From contig JAFDXX010000004.1 of the NCBI GenBank assembly GCA_018267705.1, forward strand, positions 372,001 to 436,000: 64,000 bases of DNA, read 5' to 3'. Position 1 is the first letter of the stretch. Every line of letters starts with the position of its first letter. Source of the DNA: Bacteroidota bacterium (GTDB lineage Bacteria > Bacteroidota > Bacteroidia > Chitinophagales > Chitinophagaceae). The notes beneath the pieces are model-generated. The model searched no databases. It worked only from the letters and a program-made list of their open reading frames with translations, and was not told the origin of the DNA. The position numbers were made by a program, and so were the translations under genes. Of this stretch, positions 7,979 to 16,717 are shown piece by piece.

Positions 7979-7983
7979 ATTTG
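7976..7983 (+). promoter_or_regulatory. possible internal -7 box before bioD (TAAATTTG)
   Basis: TAAATTTG matches TAnnTTTG and overlaps the rsmD stop codon, ending 1 bp before the bioD ATG. It could give bioD its own promoter within the operon. AT-rich sequence makes chance matches likely, and no convincing -33 element is seen. Confidence 0.25.
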
Positions 7984-7984
7984 T

Positions 7985-8626
7985 ATGACACCTATTTTTA
8001 TTACAGGCATAGGTACCGATGTTGGTAAAACAATTGTTAGTGCAATTATTACAGAAGCATTACAAGCAAATTATTGGAAACCTATACAAGCAGGTTTTAG
8101 TAACGGAACAGATGCTTTGCAAATTAAAAATTTAATTAGTAATACTAAAACAATTATATACCCTGAAGTATATCAATTAAAAATGCCCGCATCTCCACAT
8201 ATTGCTGCAAGAACAGAAAAGGTAATTATCAATTTGCAAAAAATTACAGATGCTTGTTCAAAATATCAAACTCACAATTCAAAATTAATAATTGAAGGAG
8301 CCGGTGGTTTATTAGTACCATTAAATGAAACAGAGTTTGTTACTGATTTAATATTGAAATTAAATGCAAAAGTTATTTTAGTTAGTAGAAATTATTTAGG
8401 AAGTATAAATCATTCTTTATTAACTGCAGAAGTTTGTAAACAAAAAAATATAGATGTATTAGGTTGGGTATTTAATGATCAATATTTACATTATGAAGAT
8501 GAAATTGTTGGCTGGAGCGGATTTCAAAAAATTGCTTCTATTCCTTTCGTAGAAAAAATAACTAAAAAATTTATTGCTTTACAAGCTGAAAAAATAAAAC
8601 CATCTTTGTTAAAAGTTATCGGATAA
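7985..8626 (+). CDS. bioD: dethiobiotin synthase
   Basis: ATP-dependent carboxylation and ring closure of 7,8-diaminopelargonic acid to dethiobiotin, the penultimate biotin step. The 213 residues carry the P-loop ITGIGTDVGKT near the N terminus, the WKPIQAG substrate segment and the EGAGGLLVPL motif typical of BioD. Length is normal. No other biotin gene is nearby: it is embedded between rsmD and the 5-formyltetrahydrofolate cyclo-ligase gene, whose ATG follows immediately after its stop codon. Confidence 0.92.
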   Translation: MTPIFITGIGTDVGKTIVSAIITEALQANYWKPIQAGFSNGTDALQIKNLISNTKTIIYPEVYQLKMPASPHIAARTEKVIINLQKITDACSKYQTHNSKLIIEGAGGLLVPLNETEFVTDLILKLNAKVILVSRNYLGSINHSLLTAEVCKQKNIDVLGWVFNDQYLHYEDEIVGWSGFQKIASIPFVEKITKKFIALQAEKIKPSLLKVIG

Positions 8627-9196
8627 ATGCTTAAACAAGAATTAAGAAATATTTATCGCACCCAACGAGATGCAATTCAACCCAATCAAAAATTAAAGTT
8701 AGATGATTTAATGTTGTTGCAATTTCAACAACTAAACTACTCAAACATTAAAACCTTATTTTCTTATTGGCCAATGAATAACAGCAGCGAGCCTAATACT
8801 TTTTTGTTCAGTAGATATTTACATTATACGGTTTATAATTTACAAACGGCATATCCTATAATAAATTTTTATAATAATACCATGCAAGCCGTATTGGTAA
8901 ATAGTGAAACTGTTTATGTTGCCAATAAATACGGAATAATGGAGCCAAAAGAAAAAATAATTATAAATGAAAAAGAAATAGATTTGGTTTTTGTTCCCTT
9001 ACTGTGTTTTGATCTAAATGGCTATCGTGTGGGTTATGGTAAAGGTTTTTACGATAAATTTCTTGCACAATGTAATCAACATGTTATAAAAATAGGTTTC
9101 TCTTATTTTGATGCTGTTGAAAAAATTGATGATGCCAACCAATTTGATGTACCTTTAAATTATTGTATTACGCCTCAAAGAATTTATGAATTTTAA
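8627..9196 (+). CDS. 5-formyltetrahydrofolate cyclo-ligase
   Basis: Converts 5-formyl-THF with ATP to 5,10-methenyl-THF, returning folate to one-carbon metabolism. The 189 residues show the family N terminus (KQELRNIYRTQRDAI), a strand FSYWPMNNSSEP and the signature GYRVGYGKGFYDKFL at about 125-140 that binds ATP/substrate. The ATG directly abuts the bioD stop and the stop overlaps lpxK by 11 bp, so translation is coupled on both sides. Confidence 0.92.
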   Translation: MLKQELRNIYRTQRDAIQPNQKLKLDDLMLLQFQQLNYSNIKTLFSYWPMNNSSEPNTFLFSRYLHYTVYNLQTAYPIINFYNNTMQAVLVNSETVYVANKYGIMEPKEKIIINEKEIDLVFVPLLCFDLNGYRVGYGKGFYDKFLAQCNQHVIKIGFSYFDAVEKIDDANQFDVPLNYCITPQRIYEF

Positions 9197-10265
9197 TGTT
9201 TTCTTTTTAAAATCGTTTAGAGTATTGTTACTGCCTTTTGCATTGGTATATGGTTTAGTAATTATAATTCGCAATTGGCTATATGATAAAAAATATTTGC
9301 ATAGTGCTGCATTTAATTTCCCACTAATATGTGTTGGAAATATTGCAGTTGGTGGTACAGGTAAATCTCCAATGGTTGAATATTTAATTGAAGTTTTGCA
9401 ACCAAATTTTAAAATTGCAACTTTAAGCAGAGGTTATAAAAGAAAAACAAAAGGTTATACTTTAGCAAAACAAGGAACAACAGCTTTAGAAATAGGTGAT
9501 GAACCCATGCAGTTTCATTTAAAATTTCCGCAAGTACCTGTTGCTGTTGGCGAAGAACGCATTATTGCTATTCCATATTTAATAGAAGATTGTAAAGATT
9601 TGCAAGCAATTATTTTAGATGACGCTTTTCAACACAGAGAAGTGCAAGCCGGCTTTAATATTTTACTTACAGAATATAGTAATTTATATTTATATGATTT
9701 CTTTTTACCAACCGGAGATTTAAGAGATGAATGGCGTTCTGCAAAAAGAGCTAATATTATTGTTGTAACAAAATGCCCTCCCGATTTATCGGTTGATAAA
9801 AAACAAAAAATAATTGAAAGCCTTCATGCAACTGCATCGCAAAAAATATTTTTCACTACTATTGAATATAATGTGCCTTATCACATTATATCAGGAAAAA
9901 CAAAAAATATTACACCTGAAGATGAAATTCTATTAGTATGCGGAATTGCTAACCCCAAACCTTTAAAAGAATATTTAGTAAAAAATGCACGCACCTATTA
10001 TCAAAAAGATTATAGCGATCATCATATATTTAGTATAGACGATTTAAATGAAATTAAACAACGCTTTAATGAAATAGATGCTTACAACAAATTCATATTA
10101 ACAACAGAAAAAGATGCAGTAAGGCTACATAAGTTTGATAGTGAATTAAATGATATTCCATTATATGTGTTGCCTGTAAAACATAAATTTTTATTTAATG
10201 AAGGAGAGTTGTTTAATGCAGAAGTAATATCATTCATTAAAAACTTTTCTTTCAATCCTAATTAA
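9186..10265 (+). CDS. lpxK: tetraacyldisaccharide 4'-kinase
   Basis: Phosphorylates the 4'-position of the lipid A disaccharide at the inner membrane. The 359-residue protein has an N-terminal hydrophobic anchor (LLPFALVYGLVIIIRNWLY), the P-loop CVGNIAVGGTGKSPMVEYL, LSRGYKRKTKG, and the DDAFQHREV catalytic segment. Length is slightly above the usual ~330. It shows the cell makes lipid A, as expected of a Gram-negative. The start overlaps the cyclo-ligase gene by 11 bp and the stop overlaps the rnr start by one base. Confidence 0.94.
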   Translation: MNFNVFFLKSFRVLLLPFALVYGLVIIIRNWLYDKKYLHSAAFNFPLICVGNIAVGGTGKSPMVEYLIEVLQPNFKIATLSRGYKRKTKGYTLAKQGTTALEIGDEPMQFHLKFPQVPVAVGEERIIAIPYLIEDCKDLQAIILDDAFQHREVQAGFNILLTEYSNLYLYDFFLPTGDLRDEWRSAKRANIIVVTKCPPDLSVDKKQKIIESLHATASQKIFFTTIEYNVPYHIISGKTKNITPEDEILLVCGIANPKPLKEYLVKNARTYYQKDYSDHHIFSIDDLNEIKQRFNEIDAYNKFILTTEKDAVRLHKFDSELNDIPLYVLPVKHKFLFNEGELFNAEVISFIKNFSFNPN

Positions 10266-12244
10266 TGAAAAAGAAAAAAAATAAACATAGCACAACAAAA
10301 AATACACATCCAAACAAAGCAATTAGCGGAACGATAAAAGGTAGGCTGGAAGTAACTCGCAGCGGTTTAGGTTTTGTAATTCCTGAAACCGGAACAGGCG
10401 ATTTATTAATACGTCCCGGAGATTTTAATACAGCATTAAATGGTGATACGGTTATTGCCAAAGTAATTAAAGAAAGTTTTACTACAAAGAAAAAAGAAGG
10501 AAGAATTGTTGAAGTAATACAACGCCGGCAAACAGAATTTGTTGGGCATATTCAACTCTCAACCAACTTTGCATTTTTCATTCCTGATTCAGATAAACCA
10601 ATGCCCGACTTGTTTATTCCTTTAAACAAATTAAACGGAGCAAAAAATAAAGAAAAGGTTTTGGCTAAAATGGTACGTTGGGAAAAAGGAGATAAAAAAC
10701 CAATTGGCGAAGTAATTAAAATAATGAAGGCAGAAGATGATAATGATGCTGCCATGAATGAAATATTGGTAGAAAACGGATTTCCTTTATTGTTTGAAAA
10801 AGAAGTATTAAATGAAACTGCCGCACTTACAGAACAATTAAATGAAACAGAAATTGCTCAAAGAAAAGATTTTAGAAACACATTAACCTTTACTATTGAC
10901 CCTGTTGATGCAAAAGATTTCGATGATGCTATTTCCTTTAAAAAAATAAAAAATAATATATATGAAATTGGTGTACATATTGCCGATGTAAGTTATTATG
11001 TACAACCCAATACAGCATTAGATGCAGAAGCATATAAACGTGCAACATCAGTGTATTTGCCCGATAGAGTGAACCCTATGTTGCCAGAAAAAATTTCAAA
11101 TGAATTATGCTCACTACGGCCTCATGAAGATAAATTTACTTTCTCTGCTGTTTTTCAAATGAATACAAAAGGAGAAGTAAAAAATTATTGGTTAGGAAGA
11201 ACAGCCATTCATTCCAATCATCGTTATACTTATGAAGATGTTCAAGAAATAATTGAAAGCAAAGAAGGTATTTATAAAGATGAAATTTTATTGTTGAATG
11301 ATATTGCCCAACGCCTACGCAAGCAGCGTTTTAAAGAAGGAGCCATTAATTTTTCATCGCAAGAAGTAAGATTTAAATTAGATAAAAACGGGAAACCAAT
11401 TGGCATTGTTGTAAAAGAAAGTAAAGAAGCACATCAACTAATTGAAGAGTTTATGTTGTTGGCAAATAAAACTGTTGCAGAACATATTTCAAAAATTAAA
11501 ATCAATAATAAAGAAATTCCCTTCCCATACAGAATTCATGATCAACCTGATGAAGAAAAATTACAACCATTTGTAGAGTATGCAAGAAAATTCGGTTATC
11601 ATTTCAATACATCTTCTCCCGATAAAATTGCAGAAAGTTTTAATGAAATGCTTGAAGCGGTTAAAGGAAAACCCGAGCAACATGTATTAGAACAATTAGG
11701 TATAAGAACAATGGCAAAAGCCGCATACACATCAAAAAATATTGGACATTACGGTTTGGGCTTTGAATTTTATTGTCATTTCACTTCGCCTATTCGCCGC
11801 TATCCCGATGTATTAGTGCATCGTGTTTTAGAAAGCGTATTGAAAGAAAAACCAATGCTCGATAAAAAAATGGAAGAGCAATGCAAACACTGTAGTGAAA
11901 GAGAACGTGCAGCCATGGAATGTGAACGTGCAGGTAATAAGTACAAGCAGGTTGAATTTATGCAAAGTCATATTGGTGAAGTATTTGAGGCTGTTGTTAG
12001 TGGTGTTGCAAATTTTGGCGTATTTGCCGAAACAGTTGAACACAAATGCGAAGGGTTGATAAGTATTGTTGGTTTAAGTGATTATGATGATTTTAGATTA
12101 AATGAAAGTGATTTTAGTTTAGTAGGAAGAAGAAGTGGAAGAAAATTTAAAATGGGTGATAAAATACATATAAAAATTGTTGCTGCTAATTTAGATAAAC
12201 GACAATTAGATTATGAATGGGTTTTGCAAAAGAAAAACAATTAA
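10265..12244 (+). CDS. rnr: ribonuclease R
   Basis: A 659-residue processive 3'-5' exoribonuclease of the RNB family acting in RNA turnover. Order: Lys-rich N-terminal tail, cold-shock-like domains (TRSGLGFVIPE), the RNB core with the catalytic Asp cluster TIDPVDAKDFDDAIS and HFTSPIRRYPDVLVHR, and a C-terminal S1 domain (GEVFEAVVSGVANFGVFAE). It is shorter than E. coli RNase R (about 813), lacking the long N-terminal helix-turn-helix and basic C-terminal tail, as is common in this phylum. It is the last gene of the operon starting with DUF3822. Confidence 0.94.
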   Translation: MKKKKNKHSTTKNTHPNKAISGTIKGRLEVTRSGLGFVIPETGTGDLLIRPGDFNTALNGDTVIAKVIKESFTTKKKEGRIVEVIQRRQTEFVGHIQLSTNFAFFIPDSDKPMPDLFIPLNKLNGAKNKEKVLAKMVRWEKGDKKPIGEVIKIMKAEDDNDAAMNEILVENGFPLLFEKEVLNETAALTEQLNETEIAQRKDFRNTLTFTIDPVDAKDFDDAISFKKIKNNIYEIGVHIADVSYYVQPNTALDAEAYKRATSVYLPDRVNPMLPEKISNELCSLRPHEDKFTFSAVFQMNTKGEVKNYWLGRTAIHSNHRYTYEDVQEIIESKEGIYKDEILLLNDIAQRLRKQRFKEGAINFSSQEVRFKLDKNGKPIGIVVKESKEAHQLIEEFMLLANKTVAEHISKIKINNKEIPFPYRIHDQPDEEKLQPFVEYARKFGYHFNTSSPDKIAESFNEMLEAVKGKPEQHVLEQLGIRTMAKAAYTSKNIGHYGLGFEFYCHFTSPIRRYPDVLVHRVLESVLKEKPMLDKKMEEQCKHCSERERAAMECERAGNKYKQVEFMQSHIGEVFEAVVSGVANFGVFAETVEHKCEGLISIVGLSDYDDFRLNESDFSLVGRRSGRKFKMGDKIHIKIVAANLDKRQLDYEWVLQKKNN

Positions 12245-12269
12245 ACATATTTTTAAATTAACCTCTTTT

Positions 12270-13047
12270 ATGAAACAAATATTTTTATTCAGTATTTTAT
12301 GCAGCACCGTGTTTTTTGCTAATGCACAAAATTGGGACTCTCTATCAAAAGAAGCTGCTAAAACAGAAATATATGAGCCGGTTCCTAAAATTGTAACGCC
12401 GGGCACATTTAATATTACTGCCCTGCCGATGCAATTTATTTGTTTAATGGAAAAAATTTAAACGAGTGGGTGCTTACTAACAATCCTTCGCAAAAAGCAA
12501 CATGGTTAGTTGCAGATGGAATATTTACTGTAAATAAAAAGCAGGAAATATTCAAACAAAAAAAAGTTTTACTAATTATCAATTGCATTTAGAATATAGA
12601 ATACCTGTTAATATTAAAGGAGAAGGTCAGGCAAGAGGCAATAGTGGTTTATTCTTAGCATCAACAGGTGGTGGAGATGAAGGATATGAGTTGCAAATAT
12701 TAGATAACTATAATAACAAAACTTATGTAAATGGGCAATGTGGCAGTATATACAAGCAATTTATTCCGTTGGCAAATGCTTGTAAAAAACCGGGAGAATG
12801 GCAAACCTATGATGTAGCTTGGGTTGCACCAACATTTAATGCAAACGGAACTTTAAAAACTCCTGCAAAAGTTACAGTTTATCATAATGGAATTTTAATT
12901 CAAAACAATGTAACATTATTAGGTGAAACAAAATGGATTGGTACACCATCGTACAAAGTACATGGTGCATGCCCAATAAAATTACAAGCACATGGCGATA
13001 ATAGCCAACCTATTAGTTTTAGAAATATTTGGATAAGAGAGTTATAA
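12270..13047 (+). pseudogene. DUF1080 (3-keto-disaccharide hydrolase-type) protein, two frameshifts
   Basis: The ATG at 12270 begins a signal peptide (MKQIFLFSILCSTVFFANAQ) and the usual linker. The frame then breaks near 12423 (C-run before the codons for PADAIYLFNGKNLNEW) and again near 12536 (A-run, codons for ADGIFTVNKK before AGNIQTKKSFTNYQLHLEY), and runs open from 12583 to 13047 with RGNSGLFLAS, GEWQTYDVAW and the end SFRNIWIREL. Each break equals one missing base in a homopolymer. The reassembled product matches the single DUF1080 domain over its full length, a secreted or periplasmic lectin-like glycoside-processing fold. Either a recent pseudogene or sequencing indels; flanking genes are intact. 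Confidence 0.8.
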
Positions 13048-13141
13048 TACTTCTTTGTTAAAAAATGCTTAATGGTTAAACCTTGTTTTTGTTTTAATAT
13101 CTGATAATAAAATCATTTCTTAAAACAAAAAAATAAAAATC

Positions 13142-13471
13142 ATGAAAACTTTAGTTATTACTGCTCTTGCCACAACAATATCATTAGCTGCAGTGGCACA
13201 AGGCCCCGGCCATCAACGTACTAATATTAAAAATCATCCAAGAGTAAATCAGGTTGATAAAAGAATTGACAACCAAGAAAAAAGAATTACTGAAGAACGA
13301 AAAGAAGGTGATTTAACAAAAGCACAAGCACAAAAAGATCGTAAAAATTTGAAAACAATTAATCAAGAAAAAAAAGATATGCGTAAAGAAGATAAAGGCC
13401 ATTTAACTAAAAAAGATGATAAAGCCTTAAATCAACAATTAAATAAAAACAGTAAAAAAGTTGGTCAATAA
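13142..13471 (+). CDS. small secreted, highly charged protein, unknown
   Basis: A 109-residue protein with a clear Sec signal peptide (MKTLVITALATTISLAAVAQ) and a mature part of about 89 residues very rich in Lys, Asp, Glu, Gln and Asn, predicted helical (VDKRIDNQEKRITEERK, LTKAQAQKDRKNLKTINQEK). It has no Cys and no hydrophobic core, so it is likely an extended helical or disordered periplasmic protein. Similar Lys/Gln-rich secreted proteins are common in Chitinophagaceae, function unknown. It stands alone and is closed by an intrinsic terminator. Confidence 0.75.
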   Translation: MKTLVITALATTISLAAVAQGPGHQRTNIKNHPRVNQVDKRIDNQEKRITEERKEGDLTKAQAQKDRKNLKTINQEKKDMRKEDKGHLTKKDDKALNQQLNKNSKKVGQ

Positions 13472-13495
13472 CTATTCTCAATTTTAAAAAAATGG

Positions 13496-13524
13496 AAGGC
13501 TACCTTTAAGGCAGCCTTTTTATT
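13496..13524 (+). terminator. intrinsic terminator
   Basis: AAGGCT (13496-13501), an interior that can pair further (CTT/AAG), and AGCCTT (13513-13518) followed by a T-rich run. It lies 25 bp after the small charged secreted protein. Confidence 0.8.
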
Positions 13525-13615
13525 TATCTTCATTTCAACAAATAATTAAAGGCCATTAAACTTTAAGTATAATAACTCATCAAAGTATATATTTTTCATT
13601 TCATGTATCGTATTT

Positions 13616-15235
13616 ATGGCAACACCTACTGCAAACGGAAGTATAAAAAAATATAGAGGCAAATGGAATAAAGTACAAACAAAACATTTGCTTAAAAGAA
13701 CTATGTTTGGTGCAAAGAAAGAAGATGTAGATTTTTTTGCTTCGCAATCACTACACAAAACAATTGAAGCATTATTAAATACCGAAGAAGAAATTCCGCA
13801 ACCACCACTTAACAATTATAATGACGATAAATATTCAGACCCTGAAATTCAAATTGGACAAACCTGGATTACTGCCAACAAGCAAACAGGAATGGAAATT
13901 GGCAGAAGAAGAAATTCTTTTAAAAGTTGGTGGCTGGCTTTAATGATTAATCAAAATAGAACAATCAAAGAAAAAATGGTTTTGTTTTGGCACAATCATT
14001 TTTCAACCGAAACCAATGTAGTAGATAATGCAACATCAAGTTACAAACACAATGTTTTATTAAGACAATATGCGTTAGGTAATTTTAAAGAAATGGTAAA
14101 AGCCATTACTTACGATCCTTGCATGCTTCGTTATTTAAACGGAAACAATAATGTAAGAAAAGCACCCGACGAAAATTATGGAAGAGAATTGCAAGAATTA
14201 TTTACAGTAGGTAAAGGGTCCGGCTCTCATTACACCGAAGCAGATGTAAAAGCTGCAGCAAAAGTTTTAACAGGATTTAGAATAGATGCAAAATCACTTT
14301 CAAACATAAAAGGAATTTTTGATGCATCAAGGCACGATGAAACAGATAAACAATTTTCATCATTCTATAACAATACAATTATTAAAGGAAGAAAAGGAAA
14401 AGATGGAGAACATGAGTTAGACGATTTATTAAATATGATTTTTGCACAAGAAGAAGTCTCAAAATTTATTTGCAGAAAATTGTATCGCTTTTTTGTATAC
14501 CATTTAATTGATGAAAATGCAGAAAAAAATATTATAGAACCTTTAGCCAAAACATTCCGAAAAAATAATTACGAAATAAAACCCGTATTAACACAACTGC
14601 TAAGCAGCCGTCATTTTTTTGATGATAATAATAAAGGATGCATTATTAAAAATCCGATTGATTTTTCTGTTGGGCTTTGTAGAGAATACAATGTACAATT
14701 TCCTAATAACGATGATTATGTTGATCTATATGCTTTTTGCTTAACACTTCAACAACAAACTGCATTAATGCAACAAAACATAGGAGATCCGCCCAATGTA
14801 GCCGGTTGGCCTGCCTATTATCAAGAACCGCAATACGATAAAATTTGGATTAATTCCGATACATTGCCCAAACGAAATGTATTTACAGATAGAATGATTA
14901 ATAACGGTTTTGCTAGACCTGCCAATAAAAAAATAATAATTGATGCAGTTGCGTTTGCACAAGCATTAAGTAATCCATCAAATCCCGAAGATTTAATTAA
15001 TGAAAGTATTAGTTTACTATATATGATGGATTTACCCGATAAAGAAAAACAATATATGAAAGAAGGTATTTTGTTATCAGGCTTACAAGGAATGATGAGC
15101 GACCATTATTGGACAGATGCATGGAATAAATTAACTACAAAACCAGATGATGCAGCCAATAAAAAAGATGTAACAAACAAATTAAAAAAATTATACAAGT
15201 ATTTAATGAACTTACCACAATATCAATTGTGTTGA
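13616..15235 (+). CDS. DUF1800 domain-containing protein
   Basis: A 539-residue protein of the DUF1800 family. It begins with the family opening (KHLLKRTMFGAKKEDVDFF), followed by MVLFWHNHFSTE, the YGRELQELFTVG segment and NPIDFSVGLCREY / DPPNVAGWPAY near the C terminus. Function is unknown. No signal peptide is evident in the ATG form at 13616, although DUF1800 proteins are often exported. It lies 14 bp before the DUF1501 gene; this pairing recurs in many bacteria, so the two products probably act together, likely at or outside the membrane since the partner is exported. Confidence 0.88.
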   Translation: MATPTANGSIKKYRGKWNKVQTKHLLKRTMFGAKKEDVDFFASQSLHKTIEALLNTEEEIPQPPLNNYNDDKYSDPEIQIGQTWITANKQTGMEIGRRRNSFKSWWLALMINQNRTIKEKMVLFWHNHFSTETNVVDNATSSYKHNVLLRQYALGNFKEMVKAITYDPCMLRYLNGNNNVRKAPDENYGRELQELFTVGKGSGSHYTEADVKAAAKVLTGFRIDAKSLSNIKGIFDASRHDETDKQFSSFYNNTIIKGRKGKDGEHELDDLLNMIFAQEEVSKFICRKLYRFFVYHLIDENAEKNIIEPLAKTFRKNNYEIKPVLTQLLSSRHFFDDNNKGCIIKNPIDFSVGLCREYNVQFPNNDDYVDLYAFCLTLQQQTALMQQNIGDPPNVAGWPAYYQEPQYDKIWINSDTLPKRNVFTDRMINNGFARPANKKIIIDAVAFAQALSNPSNPEDLINESISLLYMMDLPDKEKQYMKEGILLSGLQGMMSDHYWTDAWNKLTTKPDDAANKKDVTNKLKKLYKYLMNLPQYQLC

Positions 15236-15249
15236 TATAAAAATATTTT

Positions 15250-16533
15250 ATGAAACGTAGAGATTTTTTAAAAAATACAGCATTAAGTGTAGCATTGCCT
15301 ACTTTCTTAAACGGCATTTCACTAAAAGCCTTGGCAGGCACACCTTTAATGAGTGCTTTAAGCAATTATATGCACGATGATAAAGTATTGGTATTAATTC
15401 AATTGGCAGGCGGTAATGATGGATTGAACACAGTAATTCCTTTTGATCAATACAACTTATATCATACCGCAAGAACAAATATTGCTTTGCCGGAAAATAA
15501 AGTTTTACGATTGAATGGATATGATGCAACTGCTTTGCACCCTGCATTAGCAGATATGCAAAAATTATTTAACGATGGAAAATTAGGAATTGTACAAGCA
15601 GTAAGTTATCCTAAACCCAACTTCTCACATTTTAGAGCAACCGATATTTGGATGACGGCAAGCGATAGCGATAAAGTTGTAAATACAGGCTGGGCAGGAA
15701 GATTTTTAAATCAACAATTTCCCAACTTTCCTAATAATTATCCAAACACGCAAATGCCCGACCCACTTGCAATACAAGTAGGTTCCGTTATTTCAACAAC
15801 CTTTCAAGGCCCTGCGTTTACAATGGGTTTGGCAATAAGTAATCCATCTAGTTTTTATAATTTAATTGAAGGAAAAGTAAATGTTGATAGTAACACACGT
15901 TGGGGTGAACAATTAGATTATTTAGAAGAAATGAGTTTGAAGACCGACCAATATGCTAATGTAATTAAAAAAGCTGCTTTAAAAGTTACTAAGCAAAGCT
16001 CTACATATCCTGCACAAGGAAAGAACCCTTTAGCCGATCAATTAAAAATTGTTGCACGTTTAATTGCTGGTGGCTTAAAAACAAAAGTGTATATGGTTAA
16101 TACCGGAAGTTTTGATACACATGCCAAACAAACCGATGATACAGATAAAACAATTGGTACACATGCCAATTTATTAAAACGCGTAAGTGAAGCAGTAAAT
16201 ATTTTTATGGATGATTTAAATTATTTGCAAGTAGGTGATAGAGTAATGGGCATGACTTTCTCAGAATTTGGAAGAAGAATAAAAAGCAATGCCAGCGGAG
16301 GAACAGACCATGGTGCTGCTGCTCCGGTTTTTTATTTTGGCAATAAAGTTAAGAGTGGCATTATTGGCAATAACCCAACCATGCCAACCAATGCAACTGT
16401 TAATGATAATGTACCTATGCAAAATGATTTTCGTTCTATCTATGCTTCTGTATTGCAGAATTGGTTTGGCTTACAGCCCGCAGATGTGCAAAGTGTATTG
16501 AATGGTACTTATCCTGTGTTGAATATGGTGTAA
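15250..16533 (+). CDS. DUF1501 domain-containing exported protein (Tat-type signal)
   Basis: A 427-residue protein starting MKRRDFLKNTALSVALPTF, a twin-arginine-type signal (RRDFLK), so it is probably exported folded. DUF1501 belongs to the alkaline-phosphatase/sulfatase-like superfamily. Visible segments are VLIQLAGGNDGLNTVIPF, SYPKPNFSHFRATDIW, GSFDTHAKQ, MTFSEFGRRIKSNASGGTDHG and AAPVFYFG, carrying Asp/His residues suited to metal binding. Activity is unknown. It is the second gene of the DUF1800-DUF1501 operon, and a hairpin terminator follows 12 bp after the stop. Confidence 0.88.
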   Translation: MKRRDFLKNTALSVALPTFLNGISLKALAGTPLMSALSNYMHDDKVLVLIQLAGGNDGLNTVIPFDQYNLYHTARTNIALPENKVLRLNGYDATALHPALADMQKLFNDGKLGIVQAVSYPKPNFSHFRATDIWMTASDSDKVVNTGWAGRFLNQQFPNFPNNYPNTQMPDPLAIQVGSVISTTFQGPAFTMGLAISNPSSFYNLIEGKVNVDSNTRWGEQLDYLEEMSLKTDQYANVIKKAALKVTKQSSTYPAQGKNPLADQLKIVARLIAGGLKTKVYMVNTGSFDTHAKQTDDTDKTIGTHANLLKRVSEAVNIFMDDLNYLQVGDRVMGMTFSEFGRRIKSNASGGTDHGAAAPVFYFGNKVKSGIIGNNPTMPTNATVNDNVPMQNDFRSIYASVLQNWFGLQPADVQSVLNGTYPVLNMV

Positions 16534-16545
16534 TTGATGCTTGTA

Positions 16546-16572
16546 ATTCGTGTCTTCACGAATCATGTTTTT
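16546..16572 (+). terminator. hairpin terminator, shares 16-nt core with the one at 22803
   Basis: ATTCGTG (16546-16552), loop TCTT, CACGAAT (16557-16563), then a T-run. The core TTCGTGTCTTCACGAA is identical, in inverted orientation, to the hairpin at 22806-22821, so the two are copies of one element. Confidence 0.7.
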
Positions 16573-16578
16573 TTATTA

Positions 16579-16650
16579 TGTACTAAGCTGTATTAGCACT
16601 ATTAAGCTATAGTTGCGTCGCACACTTGTACTTTCTTTTCTTTATGCAAC
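16579..16650 (-). repeat. 73-bp dispersed element, copy A
   Basis: Read on the minus strand it runs from GTTGCATA (16650) through GTACAAGTGTGCGACGCAAC (16631-16612) to AGCTTAGTACA (16589-16579). The distance from GTTG to GTGTGCG is 25 nt, as in copies C, E and F. It is the only copy not directly upstream of a gene, lying between the convergent 3' ends of the DUF1501 gene and the saccharopine dehydrogenase-like gene. Confidence 0.75.
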
Positions 16651-16717
16651 TATGTTTGTGAAAATATAGCTATGACTAAAAAAATAATAATGTTAAGTTT
16701 CTTTGAGTCTTTATAAT

